64,000 nucleotides of DNA from Nostoc linckia z4 (GCF_002608075.1 NZ_LAHA01000003.1:129799-193798); one strand, 5' to 3'; counted from the stretch's first letter, positions 8,598 to 17,835 are shown. Numbers and translations: made by a program. Notes: generated by a model from the sequence alone, not told the origin.

Positions 8598-10184
8598 TCA
8601 GCTAGCAGAAACCGTCAAACTGCTGGGTTTATGAAAATCACCTTGCAAAACCACACCACGCTGATTGGTATGGAGATGACGCAAAATCTTGTAAATCGCC
8701 TCAACTTGGTCTGATGCACCAGCTTTTTCGGCAAGTTCTTCCAAAGAAAGGGCTGCTTTTTCTTTTTGTAGCACTGCTACTACTCGTGTTTGCAAGTCCA
8801 GAATACCGGCGGCGGCTTTTTTGCCAGCTTCTACCCCTGGTTGATGGTAGGCGTTGATGTTGACCAAGCTAGCATATAAACCAACAGCACGCTCATACAA
8901 AGCGATTAATGCGCCTACAGTGCGGGCGTTAACTTGGGGAATAGTGACTGTTATTGAATCGCGCTGATTTTCATAAAGTGCTTGTCGGCTTCCTTGGAGA
9001 AAACCGGAAAGATAATCACCGGATGTGACTCCTGGATCTATTTCTGCTGATGGCCCTTGACGATCTTCTAGAACTTCAATCAAGGTAGCAAAGAAATTCG
9101 GCACTCCTTCCCGTAACTGCTGGACGTAAGCATGTTGATCTGTTGAGCCTTTGTTACCATAAACGGCGATGCCTTGATAGACAGTGTTGCCGTCTAAGTC
9201 TTTTTCCTTGCCCAAGGATTCCATCACCAGCTGTTGCAGATAGCGGCTGAATAACAATAAGCTGTCTTTGTAAGGTAGAACAACCATGTCTTTTTCACCC
9301 TTGCCATTGCCAGCAAAGTACCAAGACAAAGCAAGCAAAGCCGCTGGGTTAGTCTTGACATCTGCGACGCGGGTGGCATCATCCATTTCTTTTGCGCCTT
9401 GCAGCATGGCACGGATATCAATGCCTTGCAGTGCTGCTGGTACTAGCCCCACAGCAGACATTTCTGAGGTGCGTCCTCCCACCCAATCGTACATGGGAAA
9501 CCTCGCCAACCAACCTTCTTCTTTCGCTACCTTATCGAGGTTGCTATCAGGGCTAGTAATAGCTACTGCATATTGAGCAAAGTCCAAATTGTGACCGGCG
9601 TAGGCTTTTTTAACTTCAATCATGCCGTTGCGAGGTTCTGGTGTGCCCCCAGATTTGGAGATTACCAATACTAGAGTACTGGCGAGGTTGTTTCGCAAAT
9701 GATTGAGGAGGCGATCGATACCTGCGGGATCGGTGTTATCAATAAAGTGAATTTTCAGGGGCGGGAAATCAAGCGCCAAAGCTTCAGCAACGAATTGGGG
9801 GCCGAGGGCGGAACCACCAATACCAATAGAAATAATATCCGTAAAACGGCTCGCTCTGGGAGGATGAATAGCACCTGTTTGGACTTTTTCCGCAAAGGCT
9901 TCAATTTGTTCGAGGGTTTGGACAATTTCTTGTGTCAGTTCTGGAGTTGGTGCTAAATCAGGATTTCGCAGCCAATAGTGTCCAACCATGCGGTTTTCAT
10001 CAGGATTTGCGATCGCTCCCTTCTCCAGTTGAGCCATATCCGCAAACGCCTTGTCAAACTTCGGCCGCAACGACTCCACAAAGGCATCATCGAACCGCAT
10101 TCGACTTACATCTAAGTACAGTCCTAATCCCTCGTGGAAATATAACCAGTTTTGGTATCGTTGCCAAAGTGCCCTAGCATCCAT
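8598..10184 (-). CDS. pgi: Glucose-6-phosphate isomerase
   Basis: A 528-residue enzyme of the cyanobacterial Pgi type, interconverting glucose 6-phosphate and fructose 6-phosphate in glycolysis, gluconeogenesis and the oxidative pentose phosphate cycle. Family motifs are clear: the sugar-phosphate-binding [15 protein letters not shown] and [15 protein letters not shown], the [14 protein letters not shown] segment, and [12 protein letters not shown] with the catalytic His. Length is typical. The N terminus [13 protein letters not shown] matches homologues. It is transcribed alone, away from the toxin-antitoxin genes, and shows no sign of damage. Confidence 0.97.
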   Translation of the reverse strand: MDARALWQRYQNWLYFHEGLGLYLDVSRMRFDDAFVESLRPKFDKAFADMAQLEKGAIANPDENRMVGHYWLRNPDLAPTPELTQEIVQTLEQIEAFAEKVQTGAIHPPRASRFTDIISIGIGGSALGPQFVAEALALDFPPLKIHFIDNTDPAGIDRLLNHLRNNLASTLVLVISKSGGTPEPRNGMIEVKKAYAGHNLDFAQYAVAITSPDSNLDKVAKEEGWLARFPMYDWVGGRTSEMSAVGLVPAALQGIDIRAMLQGAKEMDDATRVADVKTNPAALLALSWYFAGNGKGEKDMVVLPYKDSLLLFSRYLQQLVMESLGKEKDLDGNTVYQGIAVYGNKGSTDQHAYVQQLREGVPNFFATLIEVLEDRQGPSAEIDPGVTSGDYLSGFLQGSRQALYENQRDSITVTIPQVNARTVGALIALYERAVGLYASLVNINAYHQPGVEAGKKAAAGILDLQTRVVAVLQKEKAALSLEELAEKAGASDQVEAIYKILRHLHTNQRGVVLQGDFHKPSSLTVSAS

Positions 10185-10296
10185 AGGGAAATCTCAAATA
10201 AAGTGTTTTTCAAAAACCAGTTTAATGGAACGTAATAGCGATCCCTGCCTAGCCTTATACAGTTTACAGTTTTAAGTGTTCCCTTAACTCTTTCCT

Positions 10297-10554
10297 TTAA
10301 ACATCTGGCATAGGGATGACACGCAAAAATTTGACGATTCCACCCCTAATTTCTATACCAATCAGATAATTATCTAGAGTAAAGCGGTGAAAAATCCCTT
10401 CACTATCAAGCTGTCGTAGTTCTTTTAGTCCGCTCAACTGCCAGTTTTGGGTAAACTCGGTAAACACAAAATCATACACCCGCTCGTAAGCAGCAGGTTC
10501 TAAATTTTTCAGGTCTAGCAAAAAAGACCTTGCATAGCGCACTTCCACACTCAC
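10297..10554 (-). CDS. RelE/ParE-family toxin
   Basis: An 85-residue protein with the RelE/ParE pattern: an N-terminal SVEVRYARSFLLDLKNL helix pair, a central KELRQLDSEGIFHRF strand pair, then YLIGIEIRGGIVKFLRVIP ending in PMPDV. Members are mRNA interferases or gyrase poisons neutralised by a small partner. It starts with GTG at 10554. The antitoxin-like gene lies upstream on the same strand, but the pair is separated by 104 bases, wider than the usual overlap. Key catalytic residues vary in this family, so activity cannot be judged. Confidence 0.75.
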   Translation of the reverse strand: MSVEVRYARSFLLDLKNLEPAAYERVYDFVFTEFTQNWQLSGLKELRQLDSEGIFHRFTLDNYLIGIEIRGGIVKFLRVIPMPDV

Positions 10555-10658
10555 TAGGCGTTATACCATTTTGGATTTTAAATTTGGGATTTGGGATTGT
10601 CTACTCCTGAAAACAAGCAAGCTACGCATACCAAAACGAGATTGAAAGCACTGCTGCA
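10555..10658. repeat. Repeat-like insert between antitoxin and toxin
   Basis: Contains AT-rich iterations of the TTGGATTTTAAATTTGGGAT type seen elsewhere in Nostocales spacers. It separates two genes normally only a few bases apart or overlapping, suggesting a later insertion. Confidence 0.4.
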
Positions 10659-10856
10659 TCAGAAAAACATTAACAATCGTATTGCTTCATCATGGGTTAA
10701 AATGTCCCACGGTTGCTGCGATCGCTTGACTTTTTGTATGGCTTTAAGCATATAAAAGTCACAATGTAAAGCTTCAAGAACGTCCCAAATGCTTTGCAGA
10801 TCCTCGTCGGCTAACTGCTCGATTAAATGATGCATTCTCAGTCGCAACAAATTCAT
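10659..10856 (-). CDS. Antitoxin-like small protein
   Basis: A 65-residue, helix-rich protein. The pattern LRMHHLIEQLADEDLQSIWD followed by DFYMLKAIQKVK and ILTHDEAIRLL resembles small cyanobacterial antitoxins paired with RelE-type toxins. It has no recognisable DNA-binding fold by eye. It lies upstream of the toxin and in the same orientation, as expected for an antitoxin-first operon. Assignment rests on context and general resemblance. Confidence 0.6.
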   Translation of the reverse strand: MNLLRLRMHHLIEQLADEDLQSIWDVLEALHCDFYMLKAIQKVKRSQQPWDILTHDEAIRLLMFF

Positions 10857-11147
10857 AGGTCAATTCTTCCCTACAACCAAACACTAACAGTAAATAGTAT
10901 TCCCAAAAATTTCCCCAGGCTTAACGACAATGCATTATTACTATCAAGCTAATACAATTTTGGGTTTTGGATTGGAAATCACCTTTGTAGAGGTAAGGCA
11001 ATAGGTTTATCTCAATTGGATTGTGCTATGTCGGTCTAATCAAGCGTACAAGACCGTGTGGGAAGATAAAATTTCACCTTCTGAGGCTCAATGTTGACTT
11101 TCTGAGGCTCAACTTTCACCTTGAAATAAATTATCAAAATCCAATAT

Positions 11148-11206
11148 TGTGGGGTGGACATCTTGTCCGCCCTTGTTTACGGGCGGGCGAGACGCCCACC
11201 CCACAA
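11148..11206. repeat. Imperfect palindromic dispersed repeat
   Basis: The outer arms TGTGGGGTGG and CCACCCCACA are complementary, and the inner parts, GTCCGCCC and GGGCGGGC, pair imperfectly around a TTGTTTAC loop. It is GC-rich against an AT-rich background, which is typical of small mobile hairpin elements of Nostoc. Confidence 0.7.
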
Positions 11207-11370
11207 GAGAAGTTCCAATTTTTTGATTGGGAAAGCCTTGAAATCTTCTCAAGAGGACTAAACTCAATTAATGGCTGGTTCCATCGCAGTCCACAAAACG
11301 CAAACTTAAAATAAAAGCCTGTAAAATCTATTTCTGAATGGTAGATTGAACAGACTCATGACTCTTGTAC

Positions 11371-11390
11371 AGACGCGATTCATCGCGTCT
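11371..11390. repeat. Small perfect hairpin just before the livM start
   Basis: AGACGCGAT and ATCGCGTCT are perfect 9-base arms with a 2-base centre. The element ends 13 bases before the livM ATG, so it lies in the mRNA leader and could affect initiation. Confidence 0.7.
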
Positions 11391-11403
11391 CCTAACTTTT
11401 AAT

Positions 11404-12537
11404 ATGGTTGAATACCTGATTTTCTTAGCAATTTCTACAGCCAGTTTTGCCTTATTCGCTCTCGGACTGAATTTACAGTGGGGTTTCACGGGATTAATTA
11501 ATTTTGGTCATGTTGCTTTTATGACGCTGGGAGCATACACAACTGTGTTGTTAAGCTTAAAGGGCGTTCCTTTACTGATATCGGCAGTCATTGGAGCAAT
11601 GGTAGCCGCTTTGTTGGGTTTGATTATTGGTTTTGCAACTCTGCGCTTGCGGGAAGATTACCTGGCAATTGTCACCATCGGTACAGGAGAATTAATTCGT
11701 TTAGTAGTAAATAATCAGGAATTACCTGTAGGAAATTCTTGGGTTTCTGGGGCCTTTGGTGTCCAAAGTTATCCCATACCTTGGGACACACAGCCGAGTT
11801 TGTTTTTAAGATTAGTGATGATTGGAGTGTTAACGTTGGTGGTGGTTGTCACTTTCTTGACTTTATGGCGCTGGATTCGTACCACTCAAGTATCTCGCAC
11901 CACCGATTTAGGTCAAAGGATGACTAGCAAACAAGAATTAACATCGCGTTTGGTAGTGGGAATTTTGTTAGCAATTTTGGCAGCAGCAATTTATATTTCT
12001 GGGGTAATTGGATTGTATAATTACAACCCCAAAGCAGGTTTGATGTTCGTGTTGCTGTTAGTTTTAGCATTGGTATTCTGGCGCTTAGAAATTTTAGTGC
12101 GATCGCCTTGGGGTAGAATTCTCAAAGCTATCCGCGAAGATGAAGAAATTCCCAAAGCATTGGGAAAAAATGTCTTTTGGTATAAATTACAATCTCTGAT
12201 GTTGGGAGGTGCCATCGCTGGTATCGCTGGTGCTTTTTTCGCTTGGCAACTCGGCGCTATATATCCGGATAATTTTCAACCACAACTGACCTTTGATACT
12301 TGGATTATGGTAATTTTGGGCGGTTCTGGGAATAACATCGGCACTATTTTAGGCGCAGTAATTTTCTTTGCTTATGATGCCATCACGCGAGAAGTTTTGC
12401 CGAGAATTGTCCCCCTTGATGAAGCACGTTTGGGTGCATTTCGCATCATGGTAATCGGATTAATTTTAATGGTACTGATGATTTGGCGTCCTCAAGGTAT
12501 CTTAGGGAAAAAGGAGGAACTCACCCTTGGTAAATAA
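11404..12537 (+). CDS. livM: Branched-chain/neutral amino-acid ABC transporter permease (LivM type)
   Basis: A 377-residue polytopic membrane protein with about ten hydrophobic segments. LivM-family motifs are visible: GLNLQWGFTGLINFGHVAFM near the N terminus, the cytoplasmic LRLREDYLAIVTIGTGELIR segment, and the ATPase-coupling region LVRSPWGRILKAIREDEEIP followed by KALGKN. It would form the channel together with a LivH-type permease, which is not encoded here. The ATG at 11404 is chosen because the 13 extra residues of the longer frame come from repeat sequence. It overlaps the following ATPase gene by 11 bases. In cyanobacteria this class includes the Nat neutral amino-acid uptake systems; the substrate cannot be fixed from sequence alone. 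Confidence 0.85.
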   Translation: MVEYLIFLAISTASFALFALGLNLQWGFTGLINFGHVAFMTLGAYTTVLLSLKGVPLLISAVIGAMVAALLGLIIGFATLRLREDYLAIVTIGTGELIRLVVNNQELPVGNSWVSGAFGVQSYPIPWDTQPSLFLRLVMIGVLTLVVVVTFLTLWRWIRTTQVSRTTDLGQRMTSKQELTSRLVVGILLAILAAAIYISGVIGLYNYNPKAGLMFVLLLVLALVFWRLEILVRSPWGRILKAIREDEEIPKALGKNVFWYKLQSLMLGGAIAGIAGAFFAWQLGAIYPDNFQPQLTFDTWIMVILGGSGNNIGTILGAVIFFAYDAITREVLPRIVPLDEARLGAFRIMVIGLILMVLMIWRPQGILGKKEELTLGK

Positions 12538-13309
12538 CCAATCATCACCACTTCCTTTGCTAGCAGCCACTGGACTTTGTAAAAGCTTTGGCGGTATAAA
12601 AGCAGTTAATGAAGCGAAAATCGAAGTTGCTAAAGGCAGCATCACGGGTTTAATTGGCCCCAATGGTGCTGGGAAAACCACTTTATTTAATTTACTCTCT
12701 AACTTTATCCGCCCAGATAAAGGACGAGTGATTTTTGACGGCGAACCGATTCATAATTTGCAACCATATCAAATCGCCCAACAAGGAGTAGTACGCACCT
12801 TTCAAGTTGCACGCACTCTTTCGCGGTTGTCGGTGTTAGAAAATATGTTGTTGGCGGCGCAAAAACAAACTGGTGAAAACTTTTGGCAAGTGCAATTACA
12901 ACCACACATCGTCGCCAAGGAAGAAAAGCAACTCCAAGAGAGAGCAATGTTTTTGTTAGAGTCGGTGGGCTTGGCAAAGAAAGCCTATGATTATGCTGGT
13001 GGTTTGTCTGGCGGACAGCGCAAACTATTGGAAATGGGACGCGCCCTGATGACTAATCCCAAGTTAATTTTGTTGGATGAACCAGCAGCAGGGGTAAATC
13101 CCAGATTAATTGATGATATTTGCGATCGCATTCTCGCTTGGAACCGCCAAGATGGCATGACCTTTTTGATTATCGAACACAACATGGATGTGATTATGTC
13201 CTTGTGCGATCGTGTTTGGGTACTTGCTGAAGGACAGAATTTAGCAGACGGTACGCCAGCAGAAATTCAAAACAATGCCAAAGTTCTCGAAGCTTATTTG
13301 GGAAAATAA
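12527..13309 (+). CDS. livG: Branched-chain/neutral amino-acid ABC transporter ATPase (LivG type)
   Basis: A 260-residue ABC ATPase of the LivG class. Walker A is GPNGAGKTT, the signature is LSGGQRKLLEMGRAL, Walker B is LILLDEPAAGVNP, and the switch His lies in FLIIEHNMDVIM. The long segment after the Q-loop (VVRTFQVARTLSRLSVLENM) is typical of LivG rather than LivF. The start is a TTG inside the end of livM; a strong ribosome site, AAGGAGG at 12511-12517, lies 9 bases before it and supports this unusual codon. Translational coupling with livM is likely. LivF, LivH and the binding protein must be encoded elsewhere, which is common in cyanobacteria. Confidence 0.88.
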   Translation: MVNNQSSPLPLLAATGLCKSFGGIKAVNEAKIEVAKGSITGLIGPNGAGKTTLFNLLSNFIRPDKGRVIFDGEPIHNLQPYQIAQQGVVRTFQVARTLSRLSVLENMLLAAQKQTGENFWQVQLQPHIVAKEEKQLQERAMFLLESVGLAKKAYDYAGGLSGGQRKLLEMGRALMTNPKLILLDEPAAGVNPRLIDDICDRILAWNRQDGMTFLIIEHNMDVIMSLCDRVWVLAEGQNLADGTPAEIQNNAKVLEAYLGK

Positions 13310-13684
13310 TTTGCGGAGTAAAAATATATTTGCTCATGAAAACGACAGATCCCCGACTTCCTACAAAAATCGGGGATGTCGTAATTCACGATTATTCATC
13401 CATAAAACCTGTAAAAGTATTTGTTTAAGTCTCCCTATCAATAATTTATGCGGTCTTTACATTGCTTACCCACTGACCTGTTAAATTTTATGAATATTCG
13501 GGAATATTAAACTATGAAAGCCTAGACCAAATACTTGTGGGTTAAGGAAAAAAGGGGAAGGGTAAAGGGAAAATAAAAAACCTTTAACCTTTTTTCTAAA
13601 CCAAATGCCGAATTAAAAATGCAAAATTCGACCAGTATTGAGCCTAGACCACATATCAAGTTTTGCATCTTTCAAGACTCATTT
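13310..13684. other. Intergenic region after livG
   Basis: Holds one hairpin (13344-13380), probably the livG terminator or a dispersed repeat, then AT-rich DNA upstream of the PstS-like gene. No gene is supported. Confidence 0.5.
13344..13380 (+). terminator. Hairpin downstream of livG (dispersed-repeat type)
   Basis: ATCCCCGA and TCGGGGAT pair, extended by GACA/TGTC with one bulged G, around a 15-base loop. This GATCCCCGACTTC-type hairpin recurs in Nostoc genomes. No T-run follows, so termination is not certain. Confidence 0.55.
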
Positions 13685-14554
13685 ATGAAAAATATTTTTG
13701 ACTCAATAATTATCGGAATTATTTTCTTTGCACTTTGCAGTTGTACTTCAATCCAATGGACTGAAACAACAAATTCTTCTCAAGTTATTAAAAAAACTGA
13801 TTCTCAAGCTAAAACAGTTATTAAAATCGGGGGTTCTAGCTCCACTGTAACTGTTTTAAAACTTTTAGCACAAGCTTATCAATCTGAAAATCAAAATGTC
13901 AAAATCGAATTTATTTCTAATACCCAATCCGAAGGAGCGATCGCAGCGTTAAAAAACGATATTGTTGACATCGCTGGTAGCAGTCACCAACTTAAACCAG
14001 AAGAAGATAACGGTAAAATTCAATATCGGCAAATAGCACAAGATTTGTTAGTTGTTGCCACGAATAAAAATGTCAAAAATGTTATTAATTTATCAACTGA
14101 ACAATTAAAAGCAATTTACAAAGGTGACATCACCAATTGGCGAGAATTAGGTGGTGCTAATGCAAACATTTTATTGTTAGATAGACCCGAAGATGAGTCA
14201 GCGAAAAAATTATTGCGAAAATATTATTTGGGAGACGATAAAACCACAACGAAAGCTGTGATTTTGAACAAAGAAGGAGAATTGATTGAAACCTTACAAA
14301 GTACTCCTAATTCCATCGGCACTTTTTCTTTGGCATCTTCCCTCATCAACAAATTGCCTGTCAATCATCTCAATCTTAATGGTGTTGCTCCCAAAGCGCA
14401 AAACTTTGCTAACGGTGAATACCAAATGGTTCGTCACATAGGTATTATCTGGGAAAAAGCGCCTTCAGCGACCACTCAGGATTTTATTGATTTTATCTTT
14501 AGTGCAGAAGGTAAAAAAATACTAAAAAATAATGGCTTTATTCCTACTAAATAA
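13685..14554 (+). CDS. PstS-like substrate-binding lipoprotein
   Basis: A 289-residue periplasmic binding protein with a signal peptide and lipobox (FFALCSC). The mature protein begins with the phosphate-binding-protein pattern IKIGGSSSTVTVLKLLAQAY, then IEFISNTQSEGAIAALKN, and carries the family motif IYKGDITNWRELGG and a Gly-Thr-Phe-Ser strand. The SSST loop resembles the phosphate-coordinating Ser/Thr loop of PstS. The ATG at 13685 is used because the 22 extra residues of the longer frame precede the signal peptide and look non-coding. No pstC, pstA or pstB gene is near. Instead, a histidine kinase gene starts 12 bases downstream, suggesting that the protein senses phosphate or another oxyanion rather than feeding a transporter. 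Confidence 0.8.
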   Translation: MKNIFDSIIIGIIFFALCSCTSIQWTETTNSSQVIKKTDSQAKTVIKIGGSSSTVTVLKLLAQAYQSENQNVKIEFISNTQSEGAIAALKNDIVDIAGSSHQLKPEEDNGKIQYRQIAQDLLVVATNKNVKNVINLSTEQLKAIYKGDITNWRELGGANANILLLDRPEDESAKKLLRKYYLGDDKTTTKAVILNKEGELIETLQSTPNSIGTFSLASSLINKLPVNHLNLNGVAPKAQNFANGEYQMVRHIGIIWEKAPSATTQDFIDFIFSAEGKKILKNNGFIPTK

Positions 14555-14566
14555 ATTGAATATATC

Positions 14567-16558
14567 ATGCAGAGATTTTTCAGAGGAATGAGGCTCAGCC
14601 AAAAAATTGTTCTACCTCTGCTTGCAGTTTGTCTGAGTATATTCCTGCTGGGCTTAGTAGTGATAGGACAGTGGTTCACGGATAGTTTGAATCAAAATTT
14701 TCGCCAACAAATCGAAAGTTTTACAGAACGAGTCGATCGGGATTTTCAGTATGAACAGCAAACACTGGAAACTGAAATCGAGCTAATTGCTAATCGAGAT
14801 ATGCTGAATCAAGCAGTTGAACAGCGTAACCAAGGCTTGCTTTTGCAGATATTACTACCGTTAAAGTCTATTTTGAAATTGGATTGGATTAAGGTAATCG
14901 ATACTCAAGGCAATGTTCTTGTAGATTTACGAAATAACTCATTGAGTCAAACTAAGTTTCTAGACAAAGTCATTACTAATACTGCTAGCAAAGGAGCGCA
15001 TTTAGTCGATTTGGTAGATGTAGAAGGCCAGCAACAAGTTCTCCAAGTGGTGACAAATGGAATCAAATCATCAGCAGGACTCTTGGGAGGAATTATTATT
15101 GGTAATTTAGTAGACGATACCCTGCTCCAAAAAATTGCTGCTGGTTCCTCCAAACACCTGATTATCCATAGACAAAATCGTATAGTTGCTACAACTTTAT
15201 TGACAACCAAGGGTAAAAATTGGCAACTTCCTCCTCCTAATTTGTCTGCTACACTAATCACTCTTGACAACAAAAACTATTTAGCTAAAAGCATCGTATT
15301 TACAGGAGCTAGTCAGTCTTTAACAACCACAGTGTTGTATTCGATCTCGATGCTAGAGGTTGCTGAATATAGGTTATGGCAACATTTAGGACTGTTGTTT
15401 TTGTTGGGAAGCAGTATTTTAGGAGTTGTTGGATTTTTAATTGCGCGAACAATTACTCATCACCTCAAAGCCGTCACACATGTTGCACAAAGAGTCACTC
15501 AAGAATCTAATTTTAATCTCCAAGCTCCGGTAACGAGTGAAGATGAGGTTGGAATATTAGCCATTTCCTTTAACCAGTTAATTCAACAAGTAAAACGGTT
15601 GCTAGCAGAACAATATGAAGCGAACCAAAAGCTAGAGGTATATAGCCGAACGCTAGAAGAAAAAATAGAAGAAAGAACTCAAGCACTGCGACAAAAAAAT
15701 ATCGATCTCAAGCACACTTTACAGGAACTTAGACGTACCCAATCTCAATTAATTCAGAACGAAAAAATGTCTTCTTTGGGACATTTAGTTGCTGGTATTG
15801 CTCATGAAATCAATAATCCAGTGAACTTCATTTACGGTAATCTTAAGCACACTGATGATTACACTCAACAATTACTGTGGTTACTGGAACTTTACCAAAA
15901 ACATTATCCCTACCCAGAACCAGAGATTCAAAATGCTAAACAAGAAGCTGATATTGAATATTTAACAGAAGATTTACCTAAAATGTTGACTTCCATGAAG
16001 ATTGGAGCCAATCGCATCCGGGAAATTGTCCTCAGCTTAAGAATTTTCTCGCGTTTGGATGAAGCCGAGTTTAAAAACGCTGATATCCATGAAGGAATTG
16101 ACAGCACTTTGTTGATTTTGCAACACCGCCTCAAATCCCAAAGCGCTCGCCCTAAAATTACAGTGGTTAAAGAGTATAGTGAAATTCCCAAAATCCAATG
16201 CTTTGCAGGACAATTAAATCAGGTATTTATGAACATTTTGGCAAATGCCATTGATGCTTTAGAAGAGGCTTTTCAAAATGGTTTTTGTCCAGATCCGATA
16301 ATTCGCATTTCTTCAGCCCAGATGAATGAAAATGTCGTTATTCAAATTGTAGATAATGGTATAGGGATTCCAGAAGCAATCCAGTCACATATATTTGACC
16401 CTTTTTTCACCACTAAGCCAGTTGGTAAAGGAACTGGTATGGGATTATCAATTAGCTACCAAATTATTACTGAAAAACATGGGGGATATTTACGGTGCAT
16501 TTCATCACCTGGACAAGGTACAGAGTTTGTAATTGCAATTCCAATTCGAGGAGTTTAA
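14567..16558 (+). CDS. Membrane sensor histidine kinase
   Basis: A 663-residue kinase. In order: transmembrane segment near residues 15-35, an extracytoplasmic sensor region of about 240 residues resembling a Cache fold, a second membrane segment ([20 protein letters not shown]), a HAMP linker, a coiled coil ([20 protein letters not shown]), a HisKA domain with His413 in [12 protein letters not shown], and an HATPase domain with N box [11 protein letters not shown]1 box DNGIGIP and G2 box GKGTGMGLS. All catalytic motifs are intact. There is no receiver domain and no response regulator gene alongside, so the partner is elsewhere. The PstS-like lipoprotein gene lies 12 bases upstream in the same operon and may present the ligand to the sensor region. 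Confidence 0.9.
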   Translation: MQRFFRGMRLSQKIVLPLLAVCLSIFLLGLVVIGQWFTDSLNQNFRQQIESFTERVDRDFQYEQQTLETEIELIANRDMLNQAVEQRNQGLLLQILLPLKSILKLDWIKVIDTQGNVLVDLRNNSLSQTKFLDKVITNTASKGAHLVDLVDVEGQQQVLQVVTNGIKSSAGLLGGIIIGNLVDDTLLQKIAAGSSKHLIIHRQNRIVATTLLTTKGKNWQLPPPNLSATLITLDNKNYLAKSIVFTGASQSLTTTVLYSISMLEVAEYRLWQHLGLLFLLGSSILGVVGFLIARTITHHLKAVTHVAQRVTQESNFNLQAPVTSEDEVGILAISFNQLIQQVKRLLAEQYEANQKLEVYSRTLEEKIEERTQALRQKNIDLKHTLQELRRTQSQLIQNEKMSSLGHLVAGIAHEINNPVNFIYGNLKHTDDYTQQLLWLLELYQKHYPYPEPEIQNAKQEADIEYLTEDLPKMLTSMKIGANRIREIVLSLRIFSRLDEAEFKNADIHEGIDSTLLILQHRLKSQSARPKITVVKEYSEIPKIQCFAGQLNQVFMNILANAIDALEEAFQNGFCPDPIIRISSAQMNENVVIQIVDNGIGIPEAIQSHIFDPFFTTKPVGKGTGMGLSISYQIITEKHGGYLRCISSPGQGTEFVIAIPIRGV

Positions 16559-16575
16559 GTAGCAGCCTTTAAAAG

Positions 16576-16702
16576 CTAAATACTTGGCACAAAACTTGCT
16601 CTTCGATCTTGTTCCCACACCTGTGTCATACGCCAATAAACTCCATTGTCTCGCTGCATTAACTGATAGCCAATCAACTCCCGTCGTATTTTAATTAATT
16701 CA
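16576..16702 (-). pseudogene. Duplicated 3' remnant of the ArsR/DUF2087 gene
   Basis: Read on the minus strand, this stretch translates as RRELIGYQLMQRDNGVYWRM and a short tail to a TAG stop at 16576-16578. It nearly repeats the end of the adjacent regulator, LRRELIDYQLMQRENGVYWR. The two copies are offset by 97 bp (16630-16687 against 16727-16785). The remnant is out of phase with the intact gene and has no start. It is a partial tandem duplication; alternatively, it may preserve the ancestral C terminus. Confidence 0.75.
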
Positions 16703-16715
16703 ACCACATCACCGA

Positions 16716-17300
16716 TCAATCGGAACGCCAATAAACCCCATTCTCTCGCTGCATCAACTGGTAGTCTATCAATTCCCGTCTGAGAGTGGCGTAGTCAGGA
16801 TAGTAGCGCTTGAGAATTTCATTGACTGCGCGCTCTGGATACTGAATCCCAATTTCAAATCTATTTGCTAACCACTTGAGAATTACCAAGCGCTTTTTGC
16901 GGCTAGCAGGGATTTCTTTGAGGTGTTGGACACAGCTGTTGTCAAAAACATCGCCATCAAAATAGTTTTTCAATACTTTGTTTTCCCAAGCTTCAGTATC
17001 TACGTCGTTAATCAAAGAAGCAATTTGCTCCGGTGTAAAAATTTGCTTACTGATGCTTTGCAAAACGTTGCTATCCAACTGGTACAGGCGACTATTACCC
17101 TCAGGGCGCATAGTCACTAAATTGAGTTCCTTAAGTTTTGCTAGATGATGGGATACTGTGGGTTCTTTGAGTTGCAATAACACAGCCAATTCTTCGACGC
17201 TGCACTCCTGATTCGCCAGAATGCCCACAATCTTCAATCTGCTTTCGTCTGCTAAAGCTTTGAAAAATCGCAGCAGGGTCTGAAACTGTTCTTTCTCCAT
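16716..17300 (-). CDS. ArsR-family transcriptional regulator with DUF2087 domain
   Basis: A 194-residue regulator. Residues 1-90 form an ArsR winged helix: FFKALADESRLKIVGIL, the recognition region LLQLKEPTVSHHLAKLKELN and the wing VTMRPEGNSRLYQL. The C-terminal part (KRLVILKWLANRFEIGIQYP, then EILKRYYPDYATLRRELIDY) matches DUF2087, commonly fused to such regulators. No metal-binding Cys pair like that of classical ArsR is seen, so the signal is unknown. A perfect 9-2-9 palindrome lies 15 bases before the ATG, between this gene and the divergent HTH gene, and is a likely autoregulatory operator. The 3' end is duplicated just downstream. Confidence 0.88.
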   Translation of the reverse strand: MEKEQFQTLLRFFKALADESRLKIVGILANQECSVEELAVLLQLKEPTVSHHLAKLKELNLVTMRPEGNSRLYQLDSNVLQSISKQIFTPEQIASLINDVDTEAWENKVLKNYFDGDVFDNSCVQHLKEIPASRKKRLVILKWLANRFEIGIQYPERAVNEILKRYYPDYATLRRELIDYQLMQRENGVYWRSD

Positions 17301-17315
17301 AATTTGTTATAATCA

Positions 17316-17335
17316 AATTAGATCTCGATCTAATT
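17316..17335. promoter_or_regulatory. Palindromic operator candidate for the ArsR-type regulator
   Basis: AATTAGATC and GATCTAATT are perfect arms around a 2-base centre, 15 bases upstream of the regulator start. Partial half-sites (CAAATTAG) recur at 17314 and about 17345. ArsR-family proteins bind AT-rich inverted repeats of this size overlapping their own promoter. Confidence 0.6.
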
Positions 17336-17472
17336 AGAAAAAAATCAAATTAGCTTTGCTGTCCTCTTCTGACACAGCATTGCTTAATGTTGGCTAATTG
17401 TGAATTAATGTTAATTCTTAGATTTTTTTCGTAGAAAATTGAGATTTCTTAAGTTGTTCTTTACATTTCGCC

Positions 17473-17691
17473 ATGACACGTCCCTCATCATTTAGGAACA
17501 GAAGAAGAGGGAGTATCCTTCAACAGGGTACTTCACTCGTACAAGCAGCGAGATTTTTAGGTGTAGACCAGAGTACTCTATACATGGCTCTGCAAAGAGG
17601 ACAGATTCCCACTACTAGAAGAAATGGACGGACTGTGGTTAGCCAAGGAGCCTTGATGGACTATAGAGCTAGAATCAGACCACTTTTATAG
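17473..17691 (+). CDS. Small helix-turn-helix DNA-binding protein
   Basis: A 72-residue basic protein. The segment SLVQAARFLGVDQSTLYMAL followed by QRGQIPTTRRNGRTVV has the layout of an excisionase/MerR-type HTH: two helices, a turn and a short wing. An Arg-rich N terminus (FRNRRRG) may contact DNA. No recombinase or other mobile gene is nearby, so it may be a stand-alone regulator common in cyanobacteria. It is divergent from the ArsR-type gene. Confidence 0.75.
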   Translation: MTRPSSFRNRRRGSILQQGTSLVQAARFLGVDQSTLYMALQRGQIPTTRRNGRTVVSQGALMDYRARIRPLL

Positions 17692-17835
17692 TTATTCATG
17701 ATTGGGTAGAACACAACTTCATAAGGGCAAAGCGCGTTGCTCATTGGCGTTAACTTGAGAACAGAAAGCCCAGAAGTAAAAAGATAATTTCCTAAATTAA
17801 TTGATGGAGATTATCTTTTTACTTTTTCATTAATA

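Larger units (their letters stand above)
10857..11403. other. Intergenic region with two inverted repeats upstream of livM
   Basis: No supported gene; the 97-codon open frame at 11021-11314 runs through a palindromic repeat and resembles no family. The region contains an imperfect long palindrome (11148-11206) and a small perfect hairpin (11371-11390). Confidence 0.6.

Noticed and set aside
11021..11314. 97-codon frame upstream of livM
   Set aside because: Crosses a palindromic repeat and shows no family pattern.
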